Positions 29,991 through 38,062 of a DNA stretch of 39,535 nucleotides are shown here, one piece after another; position 1 is the stretch's first letter; every line of letters begins with the position of its first letter. The notes under the pieces were generated by a model. The model saw nothing but the letters and a program-made list of their open reading frames with translations, searched no databases and was not told the origin of the DNA. Made by a program: the position numbers and the translations under genes. Source of the stretch: Amycolatopsis acididurans. GTDB lineage: Bacteria; Actinomycetota; Actinomycetes; Mycobacteriales; Pseudonocardiaceae. The stretch spans positions 1 through 39,535 of the forward strand of contig NZ_JAAXLS010000060.1 of NCBI RefSeq assembly GCF_012328925.1, in the 5' to 3' direction.

Positions 29991-32789
29991 ATGGGTACCG
30001 CTGAAGTCACCGCGCCGGTCGTCGAGGCCCTGCGCAAGGCGGGGATCGCCGAGGTCGACGACTCCGCCCGCCGCCGCGCCGAGTACTCCACCGACGCCTC
30101 GCTCTACCGGGTGCTGCCGACCGTCGTCGCGTTCCCGCGCCATGCCGACGAGGTGGTCGCCGCGGTCGAGACGTGCCGTTCGCTCGGGGTTCCGCTGACG
30201 GCGCGTGGCGCCGGAACGTCGATCGCGGGCAACGCGGTCGGCACCGGCGTCGTGCTCGACTTCTCCCGTCATCTCAACCGGGTGCACGAGATCGACCCCG
30301 AGTCGGGCACGGCGCTGGTGGACCCCGGTGTCGTGCTGGACGACCTGCAACGGCAGGCCGCGCCACACGGGCTGCGCTTCGGCCCGGACCCGTCCACACA
30401 CAGCCGCTGCACGCTCGGCGGCATGATCGGCAACAACGCCTGCGGTTCGCGCGCCCTCGGTTACGGGCGCACCGCCGACAACCTCCTCGAAGCCGACATC
30501 GTGACGGGTACCGGCGAACTGCTGCACGTCGCGGCGGGCGCCGATCCGGAGTCCTCGCCCACGCTCGCCGCGCTCGACCGGATCGTCCGCTCGCGCCTCG
30601 ACGTGATCCGCACCGAACTCGGCCGGTTCAGCCGCCAGGTGTCGGGCTACTCGCTGGAACACCTGCTGCCCGAGCACGGTTTCGACGTGGCGAAGGCGCT
30701 GGTCGGCACCGAAGGCACCTGGGGCGTGCTGCGGCGGGCGAGGGTCCGGCTGGTGCGCGCGCCCAAGGTGACCACGCTCGTCGTGCTGGGCTACCCGGAC
30801 ATGGCGGCCGCCGCCGACGCTGTGCCCGCGCTGCTGTCGTCCGGCCCGACCGCGCTGGAGGGGCTCGACGCGCGGATCGTCGAGGTCGTCCGCAACCGCA
30901 AGGGTGCGGTGCCCGAACTGCCGCGCGGCCAGGGCTGGCTGTTCGCCGAACTGCGCGGCGACGACCCCGCCGAGGCGAAGGCGCTGGTGGCGCAGTCGGG
31001 CGCACTGGAGGCGCGGATCGTGCGCGACAGTGCCGAAGCGGCCGCGCTGTGGAAGATCCGCGAGGACGGCGCGGGCCTGGCCGCACGCGTGTACGGCGAC
31101 CGTCCCGGTCACGCCGGCTGGGAGGACGCGGCGGTGCCGCCCGAGCACCTCGGCGCGTACCTGCGCGAGTTCGAGGCGCTGCTCGCCGACCGCGATCTGC
31201 GCGGCGTGCCGTACGGGCATTTCGGCGACGGCTGCGTGCACATCCGCATCGACTTCCCGCTCGACGAGCGCGGCGGGCGCAAGGTGTTCCACGACTTCCT
31301 CGTGGACGCGGCGAAACTCGTGGCAGGCTATGGCGGGTCCATGTCCGGTGAGCACGGCGACGGCCGCGCCCGCGGCGAACTGCTGCCGCTGATGTACTCC
31401 CAGGCAGCGCTGGACACGTTCGCCGAGGTCAAGAACGTGTTCGACCCGCAGGACCTGCTCAACCCCGGCGTGATCGTGCGGCCGCGACCGGCCGACGAGG
31501 ACCTGCGCGACGTGGGCCGGCGCCGGATGACGACCGGGCTGGGATTCGGCTACCACCATGACGGCGGCGATTTCGGCGCCGCCGTGCACCGCTGCACGGG
31601 CGTGGGCAAATGTCGTGTCACGGCGCCGGGCGGCGTGATGTGCCCGTCGTATCGCGCCACCCGCGACGAGCGCGACTCGACACGTGGACGCGCCCGCGTG
31701 CTGCAGGAGCTGGCCAACTCGGCCGCCACCACCGACTGGCGTTCGCCCGAGGTCGCCGACGTGCTCGACTTGTGCTTGTCCTGCAAGGCTTGTTCCTCGG
31801 ACTGTCCGACCGGTGTCGATATGGCGACCTACAAGGCGGAGACGCTGTACCAGCGTTACCGCCGCCGGCCCCGGCCCGCGTCGCACTACGCGCTCGGCTG
31901 GTTGCCGCGCTGGGCCAAGCTGGCCTCGCGGATGCCGAAACTGGTCAACCGCGCCATGTCCGGTCCACTGGCCTCGCTCGGCAAGCGGATGGCCGGGGTG
32001 GATCCGCGCCGTTCGCTGCCGGTGTTCGCGCCGCGCACGTTCCGGCAGTGGTTCGCCGAACATCCGGTCGCGGACGGGAAACCCGTGATGTTGTGGGTGG
32101 ACACGTTCACCGATCACTTCACGCCGCAGGTCGGCGTCGCGGCCGTGCGGGTGCTGGAGGACACCGGGTTCTCGGTGTCCATTCCGGACAAGAAGCTGTG
32201 CTGCGGACTGACCTGGATCTCCACCGGCCAGCTCGACACGGCACGCCGGATGGTGCGCCGCAGCGTGGAAACACTTGCCGCCGCGGGAACTCCGGTGATC
32301 GGGCTGGAACCTTCCTGCACCGCGGTGTTCCGCAGCGACGCGCTGGAACTGCTCGGCCCGACGCCCGAGGTGAACGCCGTCTCCGGTGCGATGAAGACGC
32401 TCGCCGAGTTCCTGTCCGAAGTGGACGGCTGGGAGCCGCCGGATCTGACGGGTACGAGCGCGGTCGTGCAACCGCACTGCCACCAACACGCCGTGATGGG
32501 TTTCGCCGCGGACCGGAAGCTGCTGGAGCGAGCCGGGGTCGAGACGAAGGTCGTCGGCGGTTGTTGTGGTCTGGCCGGGAACTTCGGCGCCGAAGCGGGA
32601 CACTACGACGTGAGCGTGGCGGTGGCGGAGAACGAGCTGCTGCCCGCTGTCCGCGAGGCGGGTGAGGGCAGCACGGTGCTCACCGACGGCTTCTCCTGCC
32701 GTACCCAGCTCGGGCAGCTCGTGCACCGCGACGGCACGCACCTCGCGGAACTGCTCGCCGGAGGCGACGAGCGCGGAGTCAGCCGGTAG
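29991..32789 (+). CDS. FAD-linked oxidase / Fe-S fusion (GlcD-GlcF-like, D-lactate or glycolate dehydrogenase)
   Basis: This 932-residue protein fuses an FAD-binding PCMH domain (about 40-220, with TARGAGTSIAGNAV and GGMIGNNACGS), an FAD-linked oxidase C-terminal domain (about 230-500) and a Fe-S module. The module has C535, C541 and C551, then C595-x2-C598-x2-C601-x3-C605-P. Two CCG domains end the chain (KLCCGLTW, EPSCTAVF, QPHCHQH and GGCCGLAGNFG). By family it oxidises a 2-hydroxy acid and passes electrons to the respiratory chain or a quinone, peripheral to the membrane. ATG 29991 has GAGG about 5 nt upstream; an in-frame GTG at 29988 is less likely. Substrate specificity is not evident. 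Confidence 0.93.
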   Translation: MGTAEVTAPVVEALRKAGIAEVDDSARRRAEYSTDASLYRVLPTVVAFPRHADEVVAAVETCRSLGVPLTARGAGTSIAGNAVGTGVVLDFSRHLNRVHEIDPESGTALVDPGVVLDDLQRQAAPHGLRFGPDPSTHSRCTLGGMIGNNACGSRALGYGRTADNLLEADIVTGTGELLHVAAGADPESSPTLAALDRIVRSRLDVIRTELGRFSRQVSGYSLEHLLPEHGFDVAKALVGTEGTWGVLRRARVRLVRAPKVTTLVVLGYPDMAAAADAVPALLSSGPTALEGLDARIVEVVRNRKGAVPELPRGQGWLFAELRGDDPAEAKALVAQSGALEARIVRDSAEAAALWKIREDGAGLAARVYGDRPGHAGWEDAAVPPEHLGAYLREFEALLADRDLRGVPYGHFGDGCVHIRIDFPLDERGGRKVFHDFLVDAAKLVAGYGGSMSGEHGDGRARGELLPLMYSQAALDTFAEVKNVFDPQDLLNPGVIVRPRPADEDLRDVGRRRMTTGLGFGYHHDGGDFGAAVHRCTGVGKCRVTAPGGVMCPSYRATRDERDSTRGRARVLQELANSAATTDWRSPEVADVLDLCLSCKACSSDCPTGVDMATYKAETLYQRYRRRPRPASHYALGWLPRWAKLASRMPKLVNRAMSGPLASLGKRMAGVDPRRSLPVFAPRTFRQWFAEHPVADGKPVMLWVDTFTDHFTPQVGVAAVRVLEDTGFSVSIPDKKLCCGLTWISTGQLDTARRMVRRSVETLAAAGTPVIGLEPSCTAVFRSDALELLGPTPEVNAVSGAMKTLAEFLSEVDGWEPPDLTGTSAVVQPHCHQHAVMGFAADRKLLERAGVETKVVGGCCGLAGNFGAEAGHYDVSVAVAENELLPAVREAGEGSTVLTDGFSCRTQLGQLVHRDGTHLAELLAGGDERGVSR

Positions 32790-33110
32790 TCAGCCGCGCG
32801 ATCGAGCCGGTCTCCAGCGCCGCCCAGACCGCGCCGTCCGGGCCGACGGCGATGCCGTGTGGTTCGCACGCGCGGTCCGGCAGGGCGAAGGTCTGGATGT
32901 CGCCGTTCGCCTCGATGCGGCCGATGCGCCCGGCGCCCCATTCGGTGAACCAGCGGCACCCGCCACCGTCGGCGACCGCGCGCGGTCGGGCAACGGGAAC
33001 TCGGTGATCTGCCCGTCGGCCGTGATCCGGCCGATCGCGTTCGCCTGGGATTCGGTCACGGTGAGTCCGTACGGCCCCGGCTTTCCGACGGCGAACTCCA
33101 CAATGGACAC
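32779..33110 (-). pseudogene. Decayed virginiamycin B lyase (Vgb)-like gene
   Basis: The N-terminal part (from 33110) reads VEFAVGKPGPYGLTVTESQ and then AIGRITADGQITEFPLPDR, typical of beta-propeller lyases. Near 32980-33000 the frame is lost, and the match resumes in another frame as CRWFTEWGAGRIGRIEANG and GIAVGPDGAVWAALETGSIAR up to a stop at 32779. The total length is about a third of a normal propeller of seven blades, so a large internal deletion plus a frameshift has occurred. It overlaps the end of the GlcD-like gene by 11 bp. Expression of a functional product is very unlikely. Confidence 0.78.
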
Positions 33111-33160
33111 GAACGGGCAGCCTGCCGGCCCCGAGCCTGCGTGTCGCGCGGTTTTCCGTA

Positions 33161-33898
33161 TCAGCCCAGGTGGGCGCCGTACAGGGTGCGGAGCGCTTCC
33201 CAGTGGCGGGCCTCGGCCTCGGCGTCGTAGGTGGGGTTGTCCGGCACCGCGAACCCGTGGTGTGCGGGATAGAACTCGACGGTGTGCTCGACGCCGGCCG
33301 CGGTGAGCGCGTTGTCCAGCAACTCGGCCTGCTCCGGCGTGAAATGGTTGTCGTCCTTGGCGCCTGCCACGTAGACGACGGCGGCGATCCGGCCGGCGGC
33401 GAGGTGCGGGCTCGAGGGTTCGCCGGCGACGGCGAGCCCGCCGCCGTGGAACGACGCGGCCGCGGCGATCTTGTCGCCGAGCCCGCCCGCGGCGACCATC
33501 GACATGCGCCCGCCGAGGCAGTAACCGGTGGTGCCGATCGCCGTACCGGTCACCTCGGGGCGGCTCAGCAGGAAATCGGCGTAGGCGCCGGCGTCGGCGA
33601 TGATCACGTCGTTGGTGAGCGGGCCGGCGAGCCTGCCCAGCCGCGCGCGCTCCGCCGGGTCGGTGAACAACGTCGCCACGTCGAACGGATCCCAGTCGGC
33701 CGCGCGGTAGTAGATGTCGGGGACGAGTGCGACGTAGCCCATGCTCGCGAGCCGGTCGCCCATCGCGCGCATCGTCTCGCGCGCCCCGCCCGCGTCGGGG
33801 TACAGCAGGACACCGGGCCAGGGCCCGTCGCCGTCCGGGATGTGGAGAGTGCCCTTGCTCTGACCTTCCGGGGCGGGAATCTGGACGTCCAGGCGCAT
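33161..33898 (-). CDS. Dienelactone hydrolase family protein
   Basis: This 245-residue cytosolic alpha/beta hydrolase has a cysteine nucleophile C127 in TTGYCLGG, an acid at D182 or D183 in AKDDNHF, and H213 or H214 in AHHGFAV. This is the Cys-Asp-His triad of dienelactone hydrolases. DLHs hydrolyse cyclic lactones in aromatic degradation, but many family members are general esterases. The ATG start is at 33898. It is a single gene that follows the Vgb remnant on the same strand; no catechol-pathway genes are adjacent. Confidence 0.92.
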   Translation of the reverse strand: MRLDVQIPAPEGQSKGTLHIPDGDGPWPGVLLYPDAGGARETMRAMGDRLASMGYVALVPDIYYRAADWDPFDVATLFTDPAERARLGRLAGPLTNDVIIADAGAYADFLLSRPEVTGTAIGTTGYCLGGRMSMVAAGGLGDKIAAAASFHGGGLAVAGEPSSPHLAAGRIAAVVYVAGAKDDNHFTPEQAELLDNALTAAGVEHTVEFYPAHHGFAVPDNPTYDAEAEARHWEALRTLYGAHLG

Positions 33899-33957
33899 GA
33901 GTGAAAACTTAGCACTGCCAAGGGCCTGGTTCGCTCCCCGCGAAACCGGCCGCCGTG

Positions 33958-34031
33958 TGGGCCCGGAGAGACTCGAACTCTCACTGGCACGGACCTAAAC
34001 CGTGTGCCTCTGCCAATTGGGCTACGGGCCC
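33958..34031 (-). tRNA. tRNA with anticodon UAG (Leu), short variable loop
   Basis: A complete cloverleaf is seen on the minus strand: acceptor GGGCCCG paired with CGGGCCC, a 3-bp D stem (GCC/GGC) with a loop containing GG, anticodon stem CACGG/CCGTG with loop TTTAGGT, a 5-nt variable region CCAGT, and T stem GAGAG/CTCTC with loop TTCGAGT. The discriminator is A and CCA is not encoded. The anticodon UAG reads CUA (Leu). Bacterial leucine tRNAs normally have a long variable arm, so the class-I shape is atypical. Confidence 0.88.
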
Positions 34032-34138
34032 TCCGGCAAAGCCTAGCGCCTGCGGCTCGTCCCGTTCCCGGCGTGGCCGGTGCCACCTGCGGGAGGGCGT
34101 GATCTACGGTGGTGCCCTGCAAAGGTTGAGGAGGACTT

Positions 34139-34360
34139 GTGGCCCGCGACCCCGACACCATCGAGCGTGACATCGAGCAGGCGCGCAAGGCGCTGGCTTC
34201 GACGTTGGATCAGCTCGGTGAGAAGGCCAACCCCAAGAAGCTGGCCGACACCGCGAAGACGAGCGTGACCGCGACACTGAACAACCCGAAGGTGAAGTAC
34301 CCGCTGATCGGCGTCGGTGTGCTGATCGGCGCTCTGCTCGTGCGCAAGCTTTTCCGCTGA
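34139..34360 (+). CDS. DUF3618 small membrane-associated protein
   Basis: This 73-residue protein has the pattern typical of DUF3618: RDPDTIERDIEQARKALASTLD, an amphipathic helix, and a C-terminal hydrophobic helix (YPLIGVGVLIGALLVRKLFR). It is common in actinomycetes and has no known function; membrane anchoring by the C-terminal helix is likely. GTG 34139 has GAGGAGG 5 nt upstream. A plausible -10 box TACGGT lies at about 34105. Confidence 0.88.
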   Translation: MARDPDTIERDIEQARKALASTLDQLGEKANPKKLADTAKTSVTATLNNPKVKYPLIGVGVLIGALLVRKLFR

Positions 34361-34370
34361 GCGACGAGGG

Positions 34371-34401
34371 CCGGGCGGTGTCCCCGCTCGGCCCCGCCCG
34401 G
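34371..34401. terminator. Possible hairpin terminator between convergent genes
   Basis: An 8-bp stem CCGGGCGG/CCGCCCGG with a 15-nt loop lies between the DUF3618 stop (34360) and the opposing gene's stop (34404). There is no T-run, so this is weak. Confidence 0.4.
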
Positions 34402-34403
34402 GA

Positions 34404-34916
34404 TCAGGCGCTCGCCGAGGAGACCTGGCCGCCCGCGACGGTGACCGTGCCGCTGGCGGCGGGCAGGGCCGAGGACTTGCTCAGCGCGTCCCCGATGTCC
34501 GCGGTCAGCTTCGCCTTCGGGCGCCGGGATGCCTTGTTCTTCGGCTTGACCACCGGAGCCTCGTCCGACTTCTGCGCGGGCACATGGGAGGCCTGGTCAG
34601 CCGGGTCGGAGTCCGTCTCCTCGGCGGACTCCTCAGCTGAGTCCGACGACTGCGGCACCTCCAGCGGCGCGGGTTCGGGCCTGGTGAGCCGTGCGGTCAT
34701 GTACGCCGAGGTGAACTCGAGCGCGCTGCCGTTGAGCAGGTGCACGACCGTGGACTCCTTGGCGTCCGGGCCGAGCTTGTCGACGAGCTGGTCCACGCTG
34801 TCGCGGGCCGCGATGATGCCCGGCGCCCGCCCGGTCAGGGTCTTCCCCCGCCCCGAGACGGTGATCGTCCAGTCGTCGTTCTCCTGGACGTAGATGGCCG
34901 TGATCGGGTCCGCCAT
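34404..34916 (-). CDS. Hypothetical protein with N-terminal HicB-like fold and disordered tail
   Basis: This 170-residue protein begins AIYVQENDDWTITVSGRGKT, followed by IIAARDSVDQLVDKLG. This beta-strand/helix pattern resembles the partial RNase H fold of HicB-type proteins. The second half is acidic and then basic, rich in Ser, Ala, Glu and Lys, and looks disordered (KNKASRRPKAK). No hicA toxin gene lies nearby. ATG 34916 has GAGAAG upstream. The function is unknown; the HicB-like call is tentative. Confidence 0.65.
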   Translation of the reverse strand: MADPITAIYVQENDDWTITVSGRGKTLTGRAPGIIAARDSVDQLVDKLGPDAKESTVVHLLNGSALEFTSAYMTARLTRPEPAPLEVPQSSDSAEESAEETDSDPADQASHVPAQKSDEAPVVKPKNKASRRPKAKLTADIGDALSKSSALPAASGTVTVAGGQVSSASA

Positions 34917-35123
34917 GTCTTCTCACACCCCTGCCGCTGGCTACATGCTTCGCAAGTGGGAGCGAGTAAGCGCCGTTTCGTGACGCCGACCGGCCTTAAC
35001 CCGATCGGGCGTACCTGAGCCGCCGTTCGCTGAACTTGCTGTCCGGCTCTATCGATACCCCAACACGACTCTGTGTGACAAGTGACCGGGGAAAATGTGC
35101 CCTCCGTGACGTCCGCTTGGCGT

Positions 35124-35137
35124 AATGCACGTGCATT
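35124..35137. promoter_or_regulatory. 14-bp perfect palindrome with CACGTG core
   Basis: AATGCACGTGCATT lies 23 bp beyond the TetR stop codon in the 34917-35159 gap, which otherwise shows no gene. A third TGCAC repeat follows at once (35138-35142). It may be a protein-binding site; the target gene is not clear, since the nearest start is at 34916. Confidence 0.4.
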
Positions 35138-35159
35138 TGCACGAGTGTCGCAAAAGCGG

Positions 35160-35765
35160 TCACCGTACGCGTCCGCGCAGCCCTTCCCAGAGAATGTCCA
35201 TCGCGTAATTTGTCGCCCGTTCAGGTGTCACTTCTTCGTGGCGTTCACACCAGATGGCGAGGCGCTCGCAGGCCCCGACGACGAATTCCGCGGCCGCTTC
35301 CACCCTCAAGGGGGACCCTTCGTCGAAGTAGTTGGCCATCAACTTCGCGATCAGGTCCGTCTGCTGGCGGCGGGTCGCCTCGATCTCGTCGGACGCCGTC
35401 GTGCCGATCAGTGCCATCTCGTGCCGCAGCAGTGACCACGCCTGCCGGTGATCGCGGATGTAGAGGAAGAACGCGTGCAGTCCGCGGCGCAGGGCCTCCT
35501 CGGCGGCCGTGGCGCCGAGTACGGCCTGCTCGGTGACCTCCCGCAGCTCCGACCTCGACTGCGCGATGCACGCGAGCAGCAGCCCTTCCTTGGAGTTGAA
35601 GTACTCGTAGAGCATCGGCTTGGACACGCCGACCCGGTCGGCGATCTCGTCCATGGAAGCGGTGACGTAGCCACGCTCGGCGAACACCTGCTCCGCGACC
35701 TGGATCATCTGGCGTTCGCGCTCCGCGCGCGGCATGCGTTTGCGACGGGCGGGGGTGGTGCTCAC
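35160..35765 (-). CDS. TetR-family transcriptional regulator
   Basis: This 201-residue repressor has the HTH at about 15-60 (QVFAERGYVTASMDEIADRVGVSKPMLYEYFNSKEGLL), followed by an all-helical ligand domain. GTG 35765 lies 7 nt after TAGAGT (-10, 35778-35773), so the transcript is probably leaderless; the GTG at 35774 would lie upstream of the transcription start. It is divergent from the Baeyer-Villiger monooxygenase gene, with a dyad between them, and is its likely regulator. The ligand is unknown. Confidence 0.92.
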   Translation of the reverse strand: MSTTPARRKRMPRAERERQMIQVAEQVFAERGYVTASMDEIADRVGVSKPMLYEYFNSKEGLLLACIAQSRSELREVTEQAVLGATAAEEALRRGLHAFFLYIRDHRQAWSLLRHEMALIGTTASDEIEATRRQQTDLIAKLMANYFDEGSPLRVEAAAEFVVGACERLAIWCERHEEVTPERATNYAMDILWEGLRGRVR

Positions 35766-35781
35766 GAGGTTCACTCTACCG

Positions 35782-35796
35782 GAAGTAACCTACTTC
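35782..35796. promoter_or_regulatory. Putative TetR operator
   Basis: GAAGTA-ACC-TACTTC (35782-35796) is a perfect 6-bp dyad between the divergent TetR and monooxygenase genes, directly upstream of the TetR -10 box. Confidence 0.6.
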
Positions 35797-35848
35797 GAGT
35801 AAGGTGGACTCGCGGTAACACTAAAAGGTCTCAACGCGGAGGAAACAG

Positions 35849-37330
35849 ATGGGCGAGCGGACTGAGACGGGCGTGATCATCGTCGGCACCGGCTTCTCGG
35901 GGCTCGGCATGGCCATCCAGCTGCGCAAACAGGGGCGCGACGACTTCGTGATCCTCGAAAAGGCACACGAGGTCGGTGGCACCTGGCGTGACAACAGCTA
36001 CCCCGGCTGCGCCTGCGATATCCAATCGCACATGTACTCGTTCTCCTTTGAGCAGAACCCGAACTGGACGAGGTCGTTCTCGCCGCAGCCCGAGATCTGG
36101 GACTACCTGCGGCGGGTCGCGCGGAAGTACGACCTCTACCGCTTCATCCGGTTCGGGCAGGAGATGACCGGGGCCCGCTGGGACTCCGACGAGCACCGCT
36201 GGCACGTCGCCACGAGGGGCGGCGACGAGTTCGCGGGCAAGTACCTGGTCAACGGTGTCGGGGCGCTGCACATCCCGCAGATCCCCGAGCTCGCCGGCAT
36301 CGAGAAGTTCAAGGGCGAGTCGTTCCACTCCGCGCAGTGGAACCACGACTACGACCTGCGCGGCAAGCGGGTCGCGGTGGTCGGCACCGGCGCGAGCGCG
36401 ATCCAGTTCGTCCCGCAGATCCAGCGGGAGGTCGCGCAGCTGACGCTGTTCCAGCGGACGCCGCCGTGGGTGATGCCGAAGCCGGACCACGCGATGCCGG
36501 ACTGGGCGCAGGCGATGTTCCGCAAGATGCCCGGCATCCAGCGCGGCTACCGGAACCTGCTGTATTGGATGCTCGAAGCACGCGCGATCGGCTTCAACGG
36601 CCATCCCGGCCTGATGAAGGTCGCGCAGAAGCTCGCGAAGGCCAACATCGACCGCGCGATCACCGATCCGGAGCTGCGGGGCAAGCTGACGCCCGACTAC
36701 ACGATGGGCTGCAAGCGCGTGCTGATCTCCAACGACTACTACCCGTCGCTGGCCAAGGACAACGTCGAGGTCAACACCGACGGGGTGCGTGAGGTTCGCG
36801 AGCACAGCGTCGTGGACAACGCGGGTGTCGAGCACGAGGTCGATGCGATCATCTTCGGCACCGGCTTCCACGTCACCGACGCCTTCGACAATCTGGACAT
36901 CATCGGCGAGGGCGGCCGCAACCTGTCCAAGGAATGGGCCACCGAGGGCATGCGGACCCACCTTGGCATCACGGTGTCCGGGTTCCCGAACCTGTTCTTC
37001 CTGCTCGGCCCGAACACCGGCCTCGGGCACAACTCGGTCGTGTTCATGATCGAGTCGCAGATCCGTTACATCGCCGAGGCGATCGGCATCGTGGAACAGT
37101 CCGGGGCGAAGGCGCTCGAACCGCGGCCCGAGGTGCAGGAACGGTTCAACACCGAGATCCAGCACAAGCTCAACAAGGGCATCTGGACGCAGGGCGGCTG
37201 CAAGAGCTGGTATCTCGACGCCAAGGGTGTGAACCGGACGATCTGGCCGGGCTTCACCTGGCGGTACTGGCTCAGCACGCGCAAGGTGCGCCCGGCCGAC
37301 TACGAACTGATCGGCACGAACGGCAACTGA
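35849..37330 (+). CDS. Flavin-containing Baeyer-Villiger-type monooxygenase
   Basis: This 493-residue class-B flavoprotein uses NADPH and O2 to insert oxygen into ketones or oxidise heteroatoms. The FAD loop is VGTGFSGLG (12-20). The BVMO fingerprint FKGESFHSAQW is at 154-164, and the NADPH loop is VGTGASAIQ (178-186). WRDNSYPGCACDIQSHMYSF is typical of the MymA/EthA group. ATG 35849 has GGAGGAAACAG upstream. It is convergent with the XRE gene across a strong terminator and probably under control of the divergent TetR. The substrate is unknown; steroid and lipid ketones are typical for relatives. Confidence 0.94.
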   Translation: MGERTETGVIIVGTGFSGLGMAIQLRKQGRDDFVILEKAHEVGGTWRDNSYPGCACDIQSHMYSFSFEQNPNWTRSFSPQPEIWDYLRRVARKYDLYRFIRFGQEMTGARWDSDEHRWHVATRGGDEFAGKYLVNGVGALHIPQIPELAGIEKFKGESFHSAQWNHDYDLRGKRVAVVGTGASAIQFVPQIQREVAQLTLFQRTPPWVMPKPDHAMPDWAQAMFRKMPGIQRGYRNLLYWMLEARAIGFNGHPGLMKVAQKLAKANIDRAITDPELRGKLTPDYTMGCKRVLISNDYYPSLAKDNVEVNTDGVREVREHSVVDNAGVEHEVDAIIFGTGFHVTDAFDNLDIIGEGGRNLSKEWATEGMRTHLGITVSGFPNLFFLLGPNTGLGHNSVVFMIESQIRYIAEAIGIVEQSGAKALEPRPEVQERFNTEIQHKLNKGIWTQGGCKSWYLDAKGVNRTIWPGFTWRYWLSTRKVRPADYELIGTNGN

Positions 37331-37341
37331 GTTCGCGGGAA

Positions 37342-37368
37342 GCCGGGCCGCTCGGTGAGCGGCCCGGC
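37342..37368. terminator. Bidirectional hairpin terminator
   Basis: A perfect 12-bp stem (GCCGGGCCGCTC at 37342-37353, complement at 37357-37368) with loop GGT sits between the convergent monooxygenase and XRE genes. There is no T-run, as is common in high-GC bacteria. Confidence 0.75.
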
Positions 37369-37392
37369 GGCGAGTTCCGGCAGGCGGCGGGC

Positions 37393-37872
37393 TCAGCCTC
37401 CGCTCGGGTCGGCCGCCGACATCCCCGCCAGCCGGGCCAGCAGCTCGCTGACGGGTATCCCGCACAGCTCGGCCATGCGTTCCAGCGCGGGCGGGTCGAG
37501 CTGCACCTCGCGCGGGGAGCCGGGCTGACGCAGCCGGTCCTCGGCCCATCTGCGTAGCGGGAGCAGCTCCGGTTCCTTGGCGGCGACGATCAGCGCCAGG
37601 TCGAGCCGGACCTTGCCCGGTTCGTCGGTGAACACCCGCCGGTGGACCCTGCCGAGCAGGTCCTGGGGCAGCTCGTTCATCGCGAGACACAGCTCGACCA
37701 GCCGAACCACGGAACACTGCCGCGTGCCGAGTTCGTACGTGGCCAACGTCTGCAGTGAGATGTCGCTCTGCAGGTGCTGGTTCAGCTCCTTGCGCGTCCA
37801 GCCGCGCCTACGGCGTAGTTTCCTGAGTTCCTCCCCAAGAACTCGCTGGTAGACGTCACTGTCGATGTGCAC
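37393..37872 (-). CDS. XRE-family helix-turn-helix regulator
   Basis: This 159-residue protein has the HTH at about 10-60 (GEELRKLRRRRGWTRKELNQHL, then DISLQTLATYELGTRQC). A C-terminal part of about 95 residues follows, with helices ALIVAAKEPELLPLRRWAEDR and PPALERMAELCGIPVSELLARL. Such regulators are abundant in Pseudonocardiaceae. GTG 37872 has AGGGGA about 6 nt upstream; an in-frame GTG at 37950 would add a Gly/Gln/Arg-rich leader and has no ribosome site. No partner gene is adjacent. Confidence 0.85.
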   Translation of the reverse strand: MHIDSDVYQRVLGEELRKLRRRRGWTRKELNQHLQSDISLQTLATYELGTRQCSVVRLVELCLAMNELPQDLLGRVHRRVFTDEPGKVRLDLALIVAAKEPELLPLRRWAEDRLRQPGSPREVQLDPPALERMAELCGIPVSELLARLAGMSAADPSGG

Positions 37873-37957
37873 TCCTCGTCCCCTGCCTTGACCCTGCGTC
37901 GCGCCGCACCCCTGCGCCGGCACGTCCGGTCGAACTCGCGTGGTGTCCACGCGTATG

Positions 37958-37991
37958 AAAGTCGCTCGGGGCTCCGCTCTTACGCGACTTT
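37958..37991. promoter_or_regulatory. Inverted repeat AAAGTCGC/GCGACTTT
   Basis: An 8-bp perfect inverted repeat (37958-37965 and 37984-37991) with an 18-nt loop lies upstream of the XRE gene and downstream of the LCP gene on the same strand. It may terminate the LCP transcript or bind the XRE protein. The rest of 37873-38062 holds no gene. Confidence 0.45.
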
Positions 37992-38062
37992 GGCCGAGTC
38001 TTTGCGGGCGAGTTTTCGGATTGCGCCGAATGGGTTAACGGGGGAAGGGCTGAACGGAGTGA

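Noticed and set aside
34404..34916. HicAB toxin-antitoxin system.
   Set aside because: The N-terminus is HicB-like at best, and no HicA-type small basic protein lies on either side.
38028..38050. A further SigK-type promoter at CCGAAT (38028 region).
   Set aside because: No CAAGCCG-like element lies 15 bp upstream, so it lacks the second half of the motif.
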